From Enterobacter sp. C2 (GTDB lineage Bacteria; Pseudomonadota; Gammaproteobacteria; Enterobacterales; Enterobacteriaceae): a stretch of DNA of 64,000 nucleotides. The stretch covers positions 372,001-436,000 of the forward strand of contig NZ_CP082269.1 in the NCBI RefSeq assembly GCF_019880405.1, in the 5' to 3' direction. Shown piece by piece: positions 26,832-36,543 of this stretch (the stretch's first letter is position 1; every line of letters starts with the position of its first letter). The notes below the pieces were generated by a model that was given only the letters and a program-made list of their open reading frames with translations, had not been told where the DNA came from and did not search any database. Position numbers and translations under genes: made by a program.

Positions 26832-27992
26832 ATGAATAAATTTGGTGAATATTTCCGCCTGTCGTCATTAGTATTAATGTCGGCAGGTCTACTCAGTGGC
26901 TGTAATGATAACGGCGACGGCGCGAAAAAAACTGCTGCGCCAGAGGTCAGTGTTTATCAGGTAAACGCTGCCCCGCTGGCAGTCACCACGGAACTCCCCG
27001 GCAGAACCGAAGCGTTTCGTATTGCTGAAGTGCGGCCTCAGGTGAGCGGTATTATTTTACGGCGTAATTTTGTGGAGGGTGCGGATATTACCGCAGGCCA
27101 GTCGCTGTACCAGATCGATCCTGCGACCTATCAGGCGGACTATGCCAGCGCTCAGGGCGAGCTGGCAAAGGCCCAGGCAGCGGCAAAAATTGCCCACCTT
27201 ACCGTTAAGCGCTACCTGCCGCTCGTCGGCACGCAATACATCAGCCAACAAGAGTATGACACGGCTATTGCCGATGCCCAGCAGGCTGATGCCGCGGTAC
27301 AGGCCGCAAAAGCCGCCGTCGAAACGGCAAGAATTAACCTCGCCTATACCCAGGTTCGTTCGCCGATTAATGGCCGCATTGGCAAATCAACGGTAACCGA
27401 AGGGGCGTTGGTGACCAATGGCCAGAGCACCGCGCTGGCAACCGTACAGCAGCTGGATCCCGTCTATGTCGACGTGACCCAGTCGAGCAATGACTTTATG
27501 CGCCTGAAGCAGGCCGTCGAGCAGGGCAATCTGCAAAAAAACAGCGGTAAAACAGACGTTGAGCTGTTAACCGAAAACGGCCAGCGCTATCCGCTAAAAG
27601 GTACCCTGGAGTTCTCAGACGTCACCGTCGATGAAAGTACGGGGTCTATTACCATCCGCGCGGTATTCCCTAATCCGCAACACACTCTGCTGCCGGGTAT
27701 GTTCGTCCGGGCGCGCATCGACGAGGGCGTGCAGCCCACGGCCATTCTTGTGCCGCAGCAGGGCGTTACCCGCAACGCCCGCGGCGATGCCACCGTGCTG
27801 CTGGTCAACGCTAAAAATCAGGTTGAATCACGCAACGTCATTGCGTCGCAGGCCATTGGCGATAAGTGGCTCATTACGGACGGTCTGAAAGAGGGTGAAA
27901 AAGTCATCGTCAGTGGATTGCAGCGGGTTCGTCCTGGGGCAACGGTGACTATCGCCCCGAGTACGGCAAGCCAAACCGCCGCTGCGCGTTAA
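26832..27992 (+). CDS. acrE: RND efflux periplasmic adaptor AcrE
   Basis: 386 residues. Lipoprotein signal with lipobox LSGC (Cys24). The membrane-fusion pattern is present: lipoyl half-motif and hairpin (about 60-180, with long alanine-rich helices such as QADYASAQGELAKAQAAAKI), a beta-barrel and a membrane-proximal domain (GLKEGEKVIVSGLQRVRPG). It links the inner-membrane pump to TolC. It is 26 bp from acrF. A CCGATGA/TCATCGG hairpin in the gap after the first permease (26715-26740) may reduce read-through. Confidence 0.92.
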   Translation: MNKFGEYFRLSSLVLMSAGLLSGCNDNGDGAKKTAAPEVSVYQVNAAPLAVTTELPGRTEAFRIAEVRPQVSGIILRRNFVEGADITAGQSLYQIDPATYQADYASAQGELAKAQAAAKIAHLTVKRYLPLVGTQYISQQEYDTAIADAQQADAAVQAAKAAVETARINLAYTQVRSPINGRIGKSTVTEGALVTNGQSTALATVQQLDPVYVDVTQSSNDFMRLKQAVEQGNLQKNSGKTDVELLTENGQRYPLKGTLEFSDVTVDESTGSITIRAVFPNPQHTLLPGMFVRARIDEGVQPTAILVPQQGVTRNARGDATVLLVNAKNQVESRNVIASQAIGDKWLITDGLKEGEKVIVSGLQRVRPGATVTIAPSTASQTAAAR

Positions 27993-28018
27993 TTGTATAA
28001 ACCCAATGAGAGCAAAAG

Positions 28019-31000
28019 ATGGCTAAGTTTTTTATCGATCGTCCGATTTTTGCGTGGGTGCTGGCAATTATTTTGATGATTGCCGGGGCGCTGGCAATCT
28101 TACAGCTGCCCGTCGCGCAATACCCGACCATAGCGCCGCCGGCGATCGCCATTAGCGCTACCTATCCGGGAGCGGATGCCCAAACGGTGCAGGATACCGT
28201 CACGCAGGTTATTGAGCAGAACATGAACGGCATCGATAACCTGATGTATATGTCATCCACCAGCGACTCGGCGGGAAGCGTCACGGTTACGCTTACTTTC
28301 AAATCAGGTACGGATCCGGACATTGCTCAGGTTCAGGTGCAGAACAAACTGCAGCTGGCGATGCCGCTGCTGCCGCAGGAGGTTCAGCAGCAGGGGATCA
28401 GCGTTGAAAAATCCAGCAGCAGCTTTTTAATGGTGGTGGGCTTCACCTCTGAGAACAAGAGCCTCAATCAGGACGATATCTCCGATTACGTGGCCTCTAA
28501 CGTTAAAGATGCCATTAGCCGTACTAACGGCGTCGGCGACGTACAGCTGTTCGGTGCCCAGTATGCCATGCGTATCTGGCTAAACGCCGATCTGCTCAAT
28601 AAATACAGTCTGACGCCGGTGGACGTGGTTAATCAGATCAAGGTGCAAAACGATCAGATTGCCGCTGGCCAGCTCGGTGGTACGCCATCAATCCCTAACC
28701 AGCAGCTCAATGCGTCAATCATTGCCCAAACCCGACTGAAGGATCCGGAGGAGTTTGGCAACATCACGCTGAGGGTCAATGGCGATGGCTCGCAGGTGCG
28801 GCTGAAAGACGTGGCGCGCATTGAACTGGGGGGAGAGAACTACAACACGGTCACAAAAATTAACGGTCAGGATGCGGCGGCGATCGGCATCAAGCTGGCA
28901 ACCGGCGCCAATGCGCTGGATACCGCTACCGCCATCAAAGCCAAGCTCAACGAGCTGCAGCCGTTCTTTCCTCAGGGTATGAAAGTGGTTTACCCCTATG
29001 ACACCACGCCCTTTGTGAAGATCTCTATCCATGAGGTAGTGAAAACCCTGTTTGAGGCCATTATCCTGGTCTTCCTGGTGATGTACCTGTTCCTGCAGAA
29101 TATTCGCGCCACGCTGATCCCCACCATCGCCGTGCCGGTTGTTCTGCTCGGGACCTTTGCGATCCTCTCGGCGTTTGGCTACTCCATCAATACGCTCACC
29201 ATGTTCGGTATGGTGCTGGCGATAGGCCTGCTGGTGGACGATGCCATCGTGGTGGTAGAAAACGTCGAGCGTGTGATGGCGGAGGATCATCTCCCGCCGA
29301 AAGAGGCGACGGAGAGGTCGATGTCGCAGATCCAGGGCGCGCTAGTGGGGATCGCCATGGTGCTCTCGGCGGTCTTTATCCCAATGGCCTTCTTTGGCGG
29401 CTCTACCGGTGCGATCTATCGTCAGTTCTCGATTACCATTGTCTCGGCGATGGCGCTATCGGTGCTGGTGGCGCTTATCCTTACCCCGGCCCTCTGCGCC
29501 ACGCTGTTAAAGCCGGTGGATCCCGATACGCACGGCGAGAAAAAAGGCTTTTTTGGCTGGTTTAACCGCCTGTTCGATCGTAGCACGCATCACTACACGG
29601 AAAGCGTCGCCCGAATCATCAAGGGCACAGGACGCTACCTGCTGATCTATGTGCTGATTGTCGGTGGCATGGCGGTGCTGTTTTTACGCCTGCCCACCTC
29701 ATTTCTGCCTGATGAAGATCAGGGCGTCTTTATGACCATGGTGCAGCTGCCTGCCGGGGCAACCCAGGCACGTACGCAGAAGGTGTTGGATAAGGTCACT
29801 GATTACTACCTTAACAGTGAGAAGGCGAACGTTGACTCCGTCCTGACCGTCAATGGCTACAGCTTCAGTGGTCAGGGGCAGAACTCCGGGATGGCCTTTA
29901 TCAGCCTTAAGCCATGGGAGCAACGCCCCGGTAAAGAGAACGGCGTCGGCGGTATCGTAGAGCGTGCCACCAAAGCCTTCAGCAAAATCAGCGACGGTCT
30001 GGTCTTTCCGTTTAACCTCCCGGCGATTATCGAGTTGGGCACGGCGACGGGCTTTGACTTTGAGCTCATTGACCAGGGTAACCTCGGGCATGAGGCGCTG
30101 ACCAGCGCACGCAATAAGCTGCTGGCAGAGGTACAGAAGTATCCGGACCAGGTCGTGCGCGTGCGGCCCAACGGCCTTGAGGATACCCCGCAGTTTAAGC
30201 TGGAGGTGGATATCGAAAAGGCCCAGGCGCTGGGGATCGATCTCTCGGAGATTAACCAAACCATCTCTACCGCCCTGGGTGGCACCTATGTAAATGACTT
30301 TATCGATCATGGGCGGGTAAAAAAAGTTTACGTGCAGGCGGACGCCCAATACCGCATGCTGCCTACGGACGTAAATAATCTCTACGTTCGCAGCAGCAAC
30401 GGCGAGATGACGCCATTCTCGGCCTTTACTACCTCGCACTGGGTCTATGGCTCGCCGCGTCTGGAGCGCTATAACGGCCTGCCATCGATGGAGCTCCTGG
30501 GCGAGGCCGCACCGGGTAAGAGTACTGGCGATGCGATGCAGCTCATGGAGAAGCTGGCCTCGGGGCTGCCATCCGGTATCGGCTATGACTGGACGGGAAT
30601 GTCTTACCAGGAGCGCCTCTCCGGTAATCAGGCACCGGCGCTGTACGCTATTTCGCTGATCGTGGTCTTCCTCTGCCTGGCGGCGCTGTATGAGAGCTGG
30701 TCGATTCCGTTCTCGGTTATGCTGGTGGTGCCTTTAGGGGTGATAGGCGCACTGCTGGCGGCCTTTGCGCGGGGAATGAACAACGACGTCTACTTCCAGG
30801 TTGGCCTGTTAACGACCATCGGGCTATCGGCAAAGAATGCCATTCTGATCGTTGAGTTTGCCAAAGATCTGATGGATAAAGAGGGCAAAGGGCTGGTGGA
30901 TGCGACGCTTGAGGCGGTTCGCATGCGCCTGCGTCCGATCCTGATGACCTCTCTGGCCTTTATCCTCGGCGTTATGCCGCTGGTGATCAGCTCTGGCGCA

Positions 31001-31138
31001 GGCAGCGGCGCACAAAACGCGGTGGGAACCGGGGTACTGGGCGGCATGCTCTCCGCGACGCTGCTGGCGATCTTCTTCGTACCGGTGTTCTTTGTCGTGG
31101 TACGGCAGTTCTTCACGAAAAGAACCGAAGCGAAATAG
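28019..31138 (+). CDS. acrF: RND multidrug efflux permease AcrF
   Basis: 1039 residues with the same RND architecture; proton-relay Asp pair in [18 protein letters not shown] and the TM10 Lys in [15 protein letters not shown]. Only 26 bp from acrE, so together they form the canonical adaptor-permease operon. E. coli AcrEF is poorly expressed because of H-NS silencing and can replace AcrAB when activated. C-terminal end FFTKRTEAK. Confidence 0.94.
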   Translation: MAKFFIDRPIFAWVLAIILMIAGALAILQLPVAQYPTIAPPAIAISATYPGADAQTVQDTVTQVIEQNMNGIDNLMYMSSTSDSAGSVTVTLTFKSGTDPDIAQVQVQNKLQLAMPLLPQEVQQQGISVEKSSSSFLMVVGFTSENKSLNQDDISDYVASNVKDAISRTNGVGDVQLFGAQYAMRIWLNADLLNKYSLTPVDVVNQIKVQNDQIAAGQLGGTPSIPNQQLNASIIAQTRLKDPEEFGNITLRVNGDGSQVRLKDVARIELGGENYNTVTKINGQDAAAIGIKLATGANALDTATAIKAKLNELQPFFPQGMKVVYPYDTTPFVKISIHEVVKTLFEAIILVFLVMYLFLQNIRATLIPTIAVPVVLLGTFAILSAFGYSINTLTMFGMVLAIGLLVDDAIVVVENVERVMAEDHLPPKEATERSMSQIQGALVGIAMVLSAVFIPMAFFGGSTGAIYRQFSITIVSAMALSVLVALILTPALCATLLKPVDPDTHGEKKGFFGWFNRLFDRSTHHYTESVARIIKGTGRYLLIYVLIVGGMAVLFLRLPTSFLPDEDQGVFMTMVQLPAGATQARTQKVLDKVTDYYLNSEKANVDSVLTVNGYSFSGQGQNSGMAFISLKPWEQRPGKENGVGGIVERATKAFSKISDGLVFPFNLPAIIELGTATGFDFELIDQGNLGHEALTSARNKLLAEVQKYPDQVVRVRPNGLEDTPQFKLEVDIEKAQALGIDLSEINQTISTALGGTYVNDFIDHGRVKKVYVQADAQYRMLPTDVNNLYVRSSNGEMTPFSAFTTSHWVYGSPRLERYNGLPSMELLGEAAPGKSTGDAMQLMEKLASGLPSGIGYDWTGMSYQERLSGNQAPALYAISLIVVFLCLAALYESWSIPFSVMLVVPLGVIGALLAAFARGMNNDVYFQVGLLTTIGLSAKNAILIVEFAKDLMDKEGKGLVDATLEAVRMRLRPILMTSLAFILGVMPLVISSGAGSGAQNAVGTGVLGGMLSATLLAIFFVPVFFVVVRQFFTKRTEAK

Positions 31139-31155
31139 GTCGTTCGTAGTGAGTC

Positions 31156-31185
31156 GTAGGCCGGGTAAGCAGAGCGCCACCCGGC
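31156..31185. repeat. REP element
   Basis: A single REP-like palindrome (GGCCGGGTAAGCAGAGCG with CACCCGGC) between the convergent ends of acrF and the GGDEF-EAL gene. Same consensus as the pair after the rRNA operon. Confidence 0.8.
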
Positions 31186-31192
31186 GTTACTC

Positions 31193-33253
31193 TTATCTCG
31201 TCTCGGTCCCCAGCTGGGTTGCCTCCTGGGCCGAGATAGGTTTACCCAGCAGATAGCCCTGCAGCGTATTGCAGCCCAGCTCGGTCAGAAACGCCTGCTG
31301 GGCCTGCGTCTCCACGCCTTCCGCCACCACTTTAAGGTTCAGCGTCTTGGCCAACGCCACGATAGCGGAAACGATAGTGGCATCGTCACCTTCACGGCTT
31401 AACTCCTTAACAAACGCCCGATCAATCTTCAGCTCGCAGGCTGGCAGACGTTTCAGATAGAGCAGGCTGGAGTAGCCGGTACCAAAATCATCAATTGAGG
31501 CCTTAACTCCGGCGTCGGTGAGGCGGGTCAAGACGCGCACGCTCTCATCCGGGTGAGTCATGGCGGTGGTTTCGGTCACTTCAAGGATCAGGCTCTCGGG
31601 CGGAACCTGATACCGCGCCAGACACGCCATCACATGATCGACCAGCTCCGTCTGCTCAAACTGCAGGGTCGAGAGGTTAACGGCCACCGTCCAGTGCGTA
31701 TGCCCCTGCTGACGCCACTCGCTCAGCTGGCGGCAGGCCTCGTCAATCACCCAGTTGCCAATGGGAATAATCAGGCCCGTTTTTTCTGCCAGCGGCAAAA
31801 ACCGGTCCGGCGTCAGCAGGCCGTGAACGCCGTGCTGCCAGCGCAGCAGTGCTTCAAAGCCGACGATTGGCCCGGCGGGGGCCTGAAACTTGGGCTGATA
31901 AAAAAGGCGTAGCTCGTTGCGCTCAAGCGCTAACCACAGATCGCTCATCAGCAGGAGCTGGGTCTGCGCTAACGTATTCATCGAAGGCTGGAAGAAGTGA
32001 TAGCCGTTACGCCCCATATGTTTGGTGTGATACATCGCTGCATCGGCATTAAACATCAGCTCGCGTTCGTTCTTGCCGTCGTGAGGGTAGAGGGCAATGC
32101 CGACGCTAAGCGTCACCACCAGATCGTAGCGGTCGAGGGTAAAGGGCTGGTCGATGGTGCGTACCAGCGCATCCGCCAGGGTAGCTGCCTCATCCGGGGC
32201 GTTAACCTCCGCCAGCAGGACAAACTCGTCACCGCCGATGCGTGCCAGCGTATACTGGCCCTTCAGCGGCTGGAGCAGGCGCTCGGTCACGGCGATCAGC
32301 AGCCGATCGCCAACGTCATGGCCGTAGGCGTCGTTGACGGTTTTAAACCCATCGAGATCCATAAACATCAGGGCAAAAAACGAGCCTTCACGACGGGCTT
32401 TATTGATCGCCTGATCGAGCCGATCTTCCAGCAGTACGCGGTTAGGTAGGCGGGTGAGGGGATCGTGCAGCGCCAGCTGGGCCAGCTCGCGGTTGGCTTC
32501 CGCCAGCGACGACGCCAGCAGCGAGGTGCGCGCCTGCAGACGGGCATCCAGCATAGAGACCACCAGAGTAATGCCCAGAATTGAGAGCGCCACCACGCTG
32601 ACCAGCAGCGCCAGCCAGTTACCGTCTACGCCATGATGCATGACCGAGTGCTGCATCGGAAACTGAGCTGCCATCATGCCGGTATAGTGCATACCCGCAA
32701 TGGCAATGCCCATCAGAACAGCCGCTCCCGCGCGCATTTGTGCCACCAACGCAGCCTCGTGGCGCAGGCGGAAGGTGAGCCACAGCGCAGCCAGCGACGC
32801 ACCCAGGGCAATCAGCAGCGAGAGCGCCACCCAGCGCATATCCCACACGATAGGCGGTGATACCTCTAACGCCGCCATACCGGTGTAGTGCATACCGGCA
32901 ATGCCGCCGCCCATCACCAGCGAGCCGGGCAGCAGGCGGCGCAGGCGCAGCTGAGGTGTGCTGACCAGCCATAGGGCAAACAGGGACGAGCCGACGGCAA
33001 TCAGCATCGACAGGCCGGTGAGCAGCCGATCGTAGCTCATGCTCATGGTCAGCTCCATTGCCAGCATGCCGATAAAATGCATGGCCCAGATGCCGATACC
33101 CAGCGCAAGACCGCCGCCGGCCAGCCAGAGCCAGCCGGCCTTGCCAGGATTGGTCGAAACCCGGCCTGCCATATTCAGGGCGGTGTAGGCTGCCATGATG
33201 GCAACGATAAAAGAAATGACGACGAGGATCTGGTCGTACTGGCTAACCTGCAT
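31193..33253 (-). CDS. MHYT-GGDEF-EAL cyclic-di-GMP protein
   Basis: 686 residues. The N-terminal membrane MHYT sensor (about 1-235) has repeats MHF at 59, MHYTG at 121 and MHYTG at 188, proposed to bind copper and sense O2, CO or NO. The GGDEF domain has an intact RIGGDEF (338-344) and the EAL domain intact EALLR (467-471) with DDFGTGYSS, so it may make and degrade c-di-GMP; which activity dominates cannot be read from sequence. It occupies the acrF-fis interval, where E. coli K-12 has yhdJ and yhdU on the other side of acrS. Confidence 0.93.
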   Translation of the reverse strand: MQVSQYDQILVVISFIVAIMAAYTALNMAGRVSTNPGKAGWLWLAGGGLALGIGIWAMHFIGMLAMELTMSMSYDRLLTGLSMLIAVGSSLFALWLVSTPQLRLRRLLPGSLVMGGGIAGMHYTGMAALEVSPPIVWDMRWVALSLLIALGASLAALWLTFRLRHEAALVAQMRAGAAVLMGIAIAGMHYTGMMAAQFPMQHSVMHHGVDGNWLALLVSVVALSILGITLVVSMLDARLQARTSLLASSLAEANRELAQLALHDPLTRLPNRVLLEDRLDQAINKARREGSFFALMFMDLDGFKTVNDAYGHDVGDRLLIAVTERLLQPLKGQYTLARIGGDEFVLLAEVNAPDEAATLADALVRTIDQPFTLDRYDLVVTLSVGIALYPHDGKNERELMFNADAAMYHTKHMGRNGYHFFQPSMNTLAQTQLLLMSDLWLALERNELRLFYQPKFQAPAGPIVGFEALLRWQHGVHGLLTPDRFLPLAEKTGLIIPIGNWVIDEACRQLSEWRQQGHTHWTVAVNLSTLQFEQTELVDHVMACLARYQVPPESLILEVTETTAMTHPDESVRVLTRLTDAGVKASIDDFGTGYSSLLYLKRLPACELKIDRAFVKELSREGDDATIVSAIVALAKTLNLKVVAEGVETQAQQAFLTELGCNTLQGYLLGKPISAQEATQLGTETR

Positions 33254-33430
33254 GATGCCACCAACTCATTCACAATAACGGTTATTGATCGCTATAACTT
33301 CATGCCCGTGGGCATAAAGGGCAGTGACATTAGCACCCAATTCAGAGCGGAGGAAGGGATTTAAACCCCTGTTTTTGAGGAGGAATAGAGGTTAATTCGT
33401 ACAGATAAAAAAAACAGGTAGACCAGCAAC

Positions 33431-33510
33431 AAAAAAGGCGCTTCCCCATGCCGAGTAGCGCCTTTTTAAACAAACACTTAACTGATTAGTATCAGTTCAT
33501 GCCGTATTTT
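33431..33510. repeat. attL, direct repeat of the fis 3' end
   Basis: 80 bp matching 50164-50243 with one mismatch (T at 33442, A at 50175); 33443-33510 is identical over 68 bp. It copies the last codons of fis, its stop codon and its hairpin terminator (AAAAAGGCGC with GCGCCTTTTT). The integrase begins 172 bp inside it. Confidence 0.93.
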
Positions 33511-33636
33511 CAGAATCTACGTTTTTTACGGTTCGTCTCTGTTTAATGATGTTCATATAACGAATTGATATTAAACAGCTATCATCTTTGTTTGGTTTAT
33601 CTTTGTTCGTCTCAGTTCATAGAGTAAAATTAGAAT

Positions 33637-33660
33637 GTGTAGTCAGTGGTGTAGTCAGTG
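33637..33660 (+). repeat. probable integrase arm-type sites, left end
   Basis: Two 11 bp direct repeats GTGTAGTCAGT spaced 13 bp apart. A 24 bp copy with three mismatches lies at 50136-50159 near attR. Their position just inside both att sites suggests Int arm binding. Confidence 0.6.
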
Positions 33661-33682
33661 CCAAGTATGAACTGAGGTTTTT

Positions 33683-34906
33683 ATGGCTGGTGGAACGAAT
33701 AAATTAAGTGATGCCTCACTGCGTAAAATGCTGGGCAGAGAAAGCCCCGGCGAAAACTTTTACGCTGATGGTGACGGGCTGAGCGTAAAGGTATCAAAGG
33801 CCGGGATCATGACCTGGTACTTTACCTTCCGTGTAGGCGGCCGTTCGACAGCGCCCCAACGCATCAAGCTGGGTAACTATCCTGATCTCTCCCTCAAATC
33901 TGCCAGGGATAAGCGGGAGCAGTGCCGCGCCTGGCTGGCCGAAGGGAAGAACCCAAAGCATCAGCTGAGCATTTCAACCCAGGCAACCCTGAAGCCGGTG
34001 ACCGTTAAAGATGCGATGGAATACTGGATCGCTGAATACGCCACCCATAAGCGCGCCAACGTGCATAAACACACCGAGCAGCTGCAGAAGCATATCTACC
34101 CTTACATTGGTGATTACCCGCTCTCTATGTGCGAAACGCGTCACTGGCTGGAGTGTTTCAGCCGGGTAAGGAAAGATGCGCCAGTTGCTGCCGGCTACCT
34201 TCTGCAGATGTGTAAGCAGGCCCTGAAATTTTGCCGTGTGCATCGATACGCGGTTAGCAATGCTCTTGACGATCTGGCGATCGATGATGTGGGTAAAAAG
34301 CAGGAGAAGCGCGACAGGGAGCATACCAGCCAAGAGCTGGCTGATATCTGGCGGGAAAGTAGCGGGCTTAAATTCAAACCCTACTATGCCGCTATGCTGC
34401 GTCTGCTGGTGGTGTTTGGTTGCCGAACGAAGGAGCTGAGGCTCTCCCGGCCCGGCGAGTGGGACTTAAACGAATGGGTCTGGACAGTACCGCGTGAGCA
34501 TAGCAAAGGGGGTGTGAAAATCGTTCGCCCTGTGCCAGCTGCTATCCGGCCATACGTGAAGGCGCTTGTCACCAGAAATCGTGATACCGGCCTGCTGCTG
34601 GGCGAAATGAAGAAGTCAGAGGCGGTGAGCCAGTGGGGAAGAGGTATCTATAAGCGCTTGGGGCATTCTGAGCCGTGGACGCTTCACGATCTCCGCCGGA
34701 CGTTCTCTACCACGCTGAACAACATGGGGATCGCGCCGCACGTTGTAGAGCAGCTGCTGGGGCATACGCTCGGCGGAGTGATGGCCGTATATAACCGTAG
34801 CCAGTACCTACCGGAAAAGCTGGATGCTCTGAATAAGTGGATAGAGCGACTTGAAATTATCTGCACTGAATATCCAAACGTTTCTATTTTGAAGGTGGCA
34901 AAATGA
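33683..34906 (+). CDS. int: tyrosine-type site-specific integrase of the island
   Basis: 407 residues of the P4-type integrase family. The N-terminal DUF4102 arm-binding domain covers about 1-95 (FYADGDGLSVKVSKAGIMTWYF), a SAM-like core-binding domain about 105-200, and the catalytic domain about 213-385. Catalytic residues are visible: Arg248 (GCRTKEL), His335-x-x-Arg338 (HDLRRTF), His361 (LLGHTLGG) and Tyr370 (VYNRSQY). It lies next to attL, reading into the island, and should insert at the fis 3' end. It overlaps the next gene by 4 bp. Confidence 0.95.
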   Translation: MAGGTNKLSDASLRKMLGRESPGENFYADGDGLSVKVSKAGIMTWYFTFRVGGRSTAPQRIKLGNYPDLSLKSARDKREQCRAWLAEGKNPKHQLSISTQATLKPVTVKDAMEYWIAEYATHKRANVHKHTEQLQKHIYPYIGDYPLSMCETRHWLECFSRVRKDAPVAAGYLLQMCKQALKFCRVHRYAVSNALDDLAIDDVGKKQEKRDREHTSQELADIWRESSGLKFKPYYAAMLRLLVVFGCRTKELRLSRPGEWDLNEWVWTVPREHSKGGVKIVRPVPAAIRPYVKALVTRNRDTGLLLGEMKKSEAVSQWGRGIYKRLGHSEPWTLHDLRRTFSTTLNNMGIAPHVVEQLLGHTLGGVMAVYNRSQYLPEKLDALNKWIERLEIICTEYPNVSILKVAK

Positions 34907-35808
34907 GTAAAAGAATAAGTAGTAAACGGGATTTGCCTAAAGAATTTGATTTATCAAAATACAATGGCCTCTCTACGATGTCAGATGAGGATGTGTTTAG
35001 ACAATTAAAAATGAGAGCAAATGCCGTTGAATTTGAAGGATGGGGTAAAGAATGGAGTTCTGAGCTTGCTACTTATTTTTTAGAGCATGGCTGTGACATG
35101 TCTCAAAGGTACGATTACTCCGATCCTTTTATAAAAAATGAAATTGAAATGCCAGATGAATATTATGCATTCAATGGAGGTAAAAAATTTCATGACAAGT
35201 ATCAAAAAAACATTGATACGTCTCGCAGGTTAAGTCACGGCTATGCAATGGGCGGGCTTACAAGATACGAAGTCATGTGTCTGGCCTCTGAGAACGATTT
35301 GCACGGAGAAAGGAAAGGTAAGCCATTAGTTATAGGTGATGAAGAAGGTAAACAAATAATCTCGGGTGGCGATGAGTCCCAAGGCCTTTTGATGGCACGC
35401 TTAACAGACTCTATTAATATGATTACCAACAGCCCATTATATCTGAGACTAGACTTAGATATGCCTGACGACATTTTAATTGATGACCTTAAGACACTCC
35501 TTCCAATCTGGAGGGAAGAATTAAACATTAAAGAAAACAAACATGAAATCAACAACTCTTGGTCGGTTGTAAAAAGAAAGGTAATCGAATATAGGGTCCT
35601 GCCTTATGTGGATCTGATCTGCTGGGCCAATGCAAAAAACTTATCTATTCCTCAAGGGGTGTTAGCTGTTGCACTTTTCCCTGACGGTGAGAAGGATGGA
35701 TTTGCGATAGCCCAAACCATTAAGAAGTTTGTAGAAAACCTCATGCGCTCTGAGTATTTAGAAAAATTAAGGCGTGAAATTTCTCAAGGAATTGAGGTAG
35801 GGAAATAA
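34903..35808 (+). CDS. uncharacterised protein cotranscribed with int (possibly DUF6387)
   Basis: 301 residues, hydrophilic, with no signal peptide or membrane helix. It is clearly more AT-rich than int, typical of cargo. The ATGA overlap with int (34903-34906) implies coupled translation. Segments such as WGKEWSSELATYFLEHGCDMSQRY and VIEYRVLPYVDLICWANAKNLSIP recall the DUF6387 proteins often encoded beside enterobacterial integrases, but I cannot confirm this. Its role could be regulation of integration or cargo; no function is assigned. Confidence 0.75.
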   Translation: MSKRISSKRDLPKEFDLSKYNGLSTMSDEDVFRQLKMRANAVEFEGWGKEWSSELATYFLEHGCDMSQRYDYSDPFIKNEIEMPDEYYAFNGGKKFHDKYQKNIDTSRRLSHGYAMGGLTRYEVMCLASENDLHGERKGKPLVIGDEEGKQIISGGDESQGLLMARLTDSINMITNSPLYLRLDLDMPDDILIDDLKTLLPIWREELNIKENKHEINNSWSVVKRKVIEYRVLPYVDLICWANAKNLSIPQGVLAVALFPDGEKDGFAIAQTIKKFVENLMRSEYLEKLRREISQGIEVGK

Positions 35809-35868
35809 TATTTATAGCTTTTTGGCTAAGTTCTCACCGATGTTAAGTATATTCCAATGAATAAAAAT

Positions 35869-35902
35869 GCCCTCGAACTTTAACGAACGAGGGCGTTTTT
35901 TT
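35869..35902 (+). terminator. hairpin terminator touching the alpA start
   Basis: GCCCTCG (35869-35875) pairs with CGAGGGC (35888-35894), followed by G and seven T residues that end at the alpA ATG. It can end the int transcript. The GAGGG in its right arm (35889-35893) is also the only good ribosome binding site for alpA. Confidence 0.8.
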
Positions 35903-36115
35903 ATGAACAAGCTATTTCAATCACCCATAGCTGTAGCTGATCGCGTTATCCGTGAAACTGAGTGCCGTCAGCTAACCGGCATCTGCCGCACTACCCGCTA
36001 CATGATGGAGAAAGAGGGTGAGTTCCCCGCCCGGCGCAAGTTGGGAGGCCGCGCAGTGGGCTGGCTTCTATCTGAGGTCACTGCCTGGCAGCAGAGCCGC
36101 TGCAAAGCAGCTTAA
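35903..36115 (+). CDS. alpA: AlpA-family transcriptional regulator
   Basis: 70 residues from MNKLFQSPIAVADRVIRETE. The open frame extends 12 codons further upstream, but that part encodes the terminator hairpin, so the ATG at 35903 is preferred. The MerR-like helix-turn-helix of the AlpA family is visible (CRQLTGICRTTRYMMEKEGEFPARRKLGGRAVGWLLSEVTAW). In Gram-negative PICIs and P4-like satellites AlpA activates the satellite genes. It has its ribosome binding site inside the preceding hairpin. Confidence 0.9.
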   Translation: MNKLFQSPIAVADRVIRETECRQLTGICRTTRYMMEKEGEFPARRKLGGRAVGWLLSEVTAWQQSRCKAA

Positions 36116-36543
36116 GGGGACGGTATGGCACATAAAACAAAGGCGGCCATGCAGGGCCGCCAGTGCGAAGAAACGAAACAGGTTCAGCATACCAGGCCGG
36201 GCGCTGATGGTCAAAGCCTAAGCAGAGGGCAATTTTGCCCTTTGGCTCCTGAGATCTCAGGAACGGGTAACTGCGCCAACGGCGCGCTTAAAAATCAATC
36301 ACCTGACATTTCAGGAGCGAGTAACTGCGCCAACGGCGCACACCCCCTAGATAACGCGCTGGGTAACTTCCGCCAATGGCGGAGGTGTACGGCAGCGCCG
36401 CATACCCTTCGGGAGATCTCCCCAAATCTCGGGAGATTGATTTTTAAAAGGCACTTATCTTGCCCTTTAGACTTCTTACGCTTCTGCGAGCCAATGAGAT
36501 TGGTCCACAACGTGGCTCAAAGTCACTCTGTTTTCGAGTCAGC
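36116..36543. repeat. regulatory stretch with tandem hairpin repeats
   Basis: 428 bp without a convincing gene. A unit of about 38 bp occurs at 36248-36285 and again at 36302-36339 (54 bp period): CCTGA/TCAGG dyad, then GTAACT and a GCGCC-AAC-GGCGC hairpin. A third degenerate copy, GGTAACT with CCGCC-AAT-GGCGG, is at 36362-36382. CGGGAGATCTCCC at about 36410-36422 adds another palindrome. The frame is open on the plus strand through to 37120 but its composition is not protein-like here. It may encode structured RNA or protein-binding sites, as in P4 immunity regions. Confidence 0.55.

Larger units (their letters stand above)
33254..33682. other. left island junction region
   Basis: 429 bp without a gene. 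It contains the upstream region of the GGDEF-EAL gene, attL (33431-33510), two copies of GTTCGTCTC(T/A)GTT (33531-33544 and 33605-33617), the direct-repeat pair at 33637-33660, and the leader of the integrase. Sequence from 33511 rightward is AT-rich and belongs to the island. Confidence 0.8.

Noticed and set aside
23580-31138. The two permeases as an assembly or tandem duplication artefact
   Set aside because: They differ at many residues across their length and have different C-terminal ends and upstream regions.
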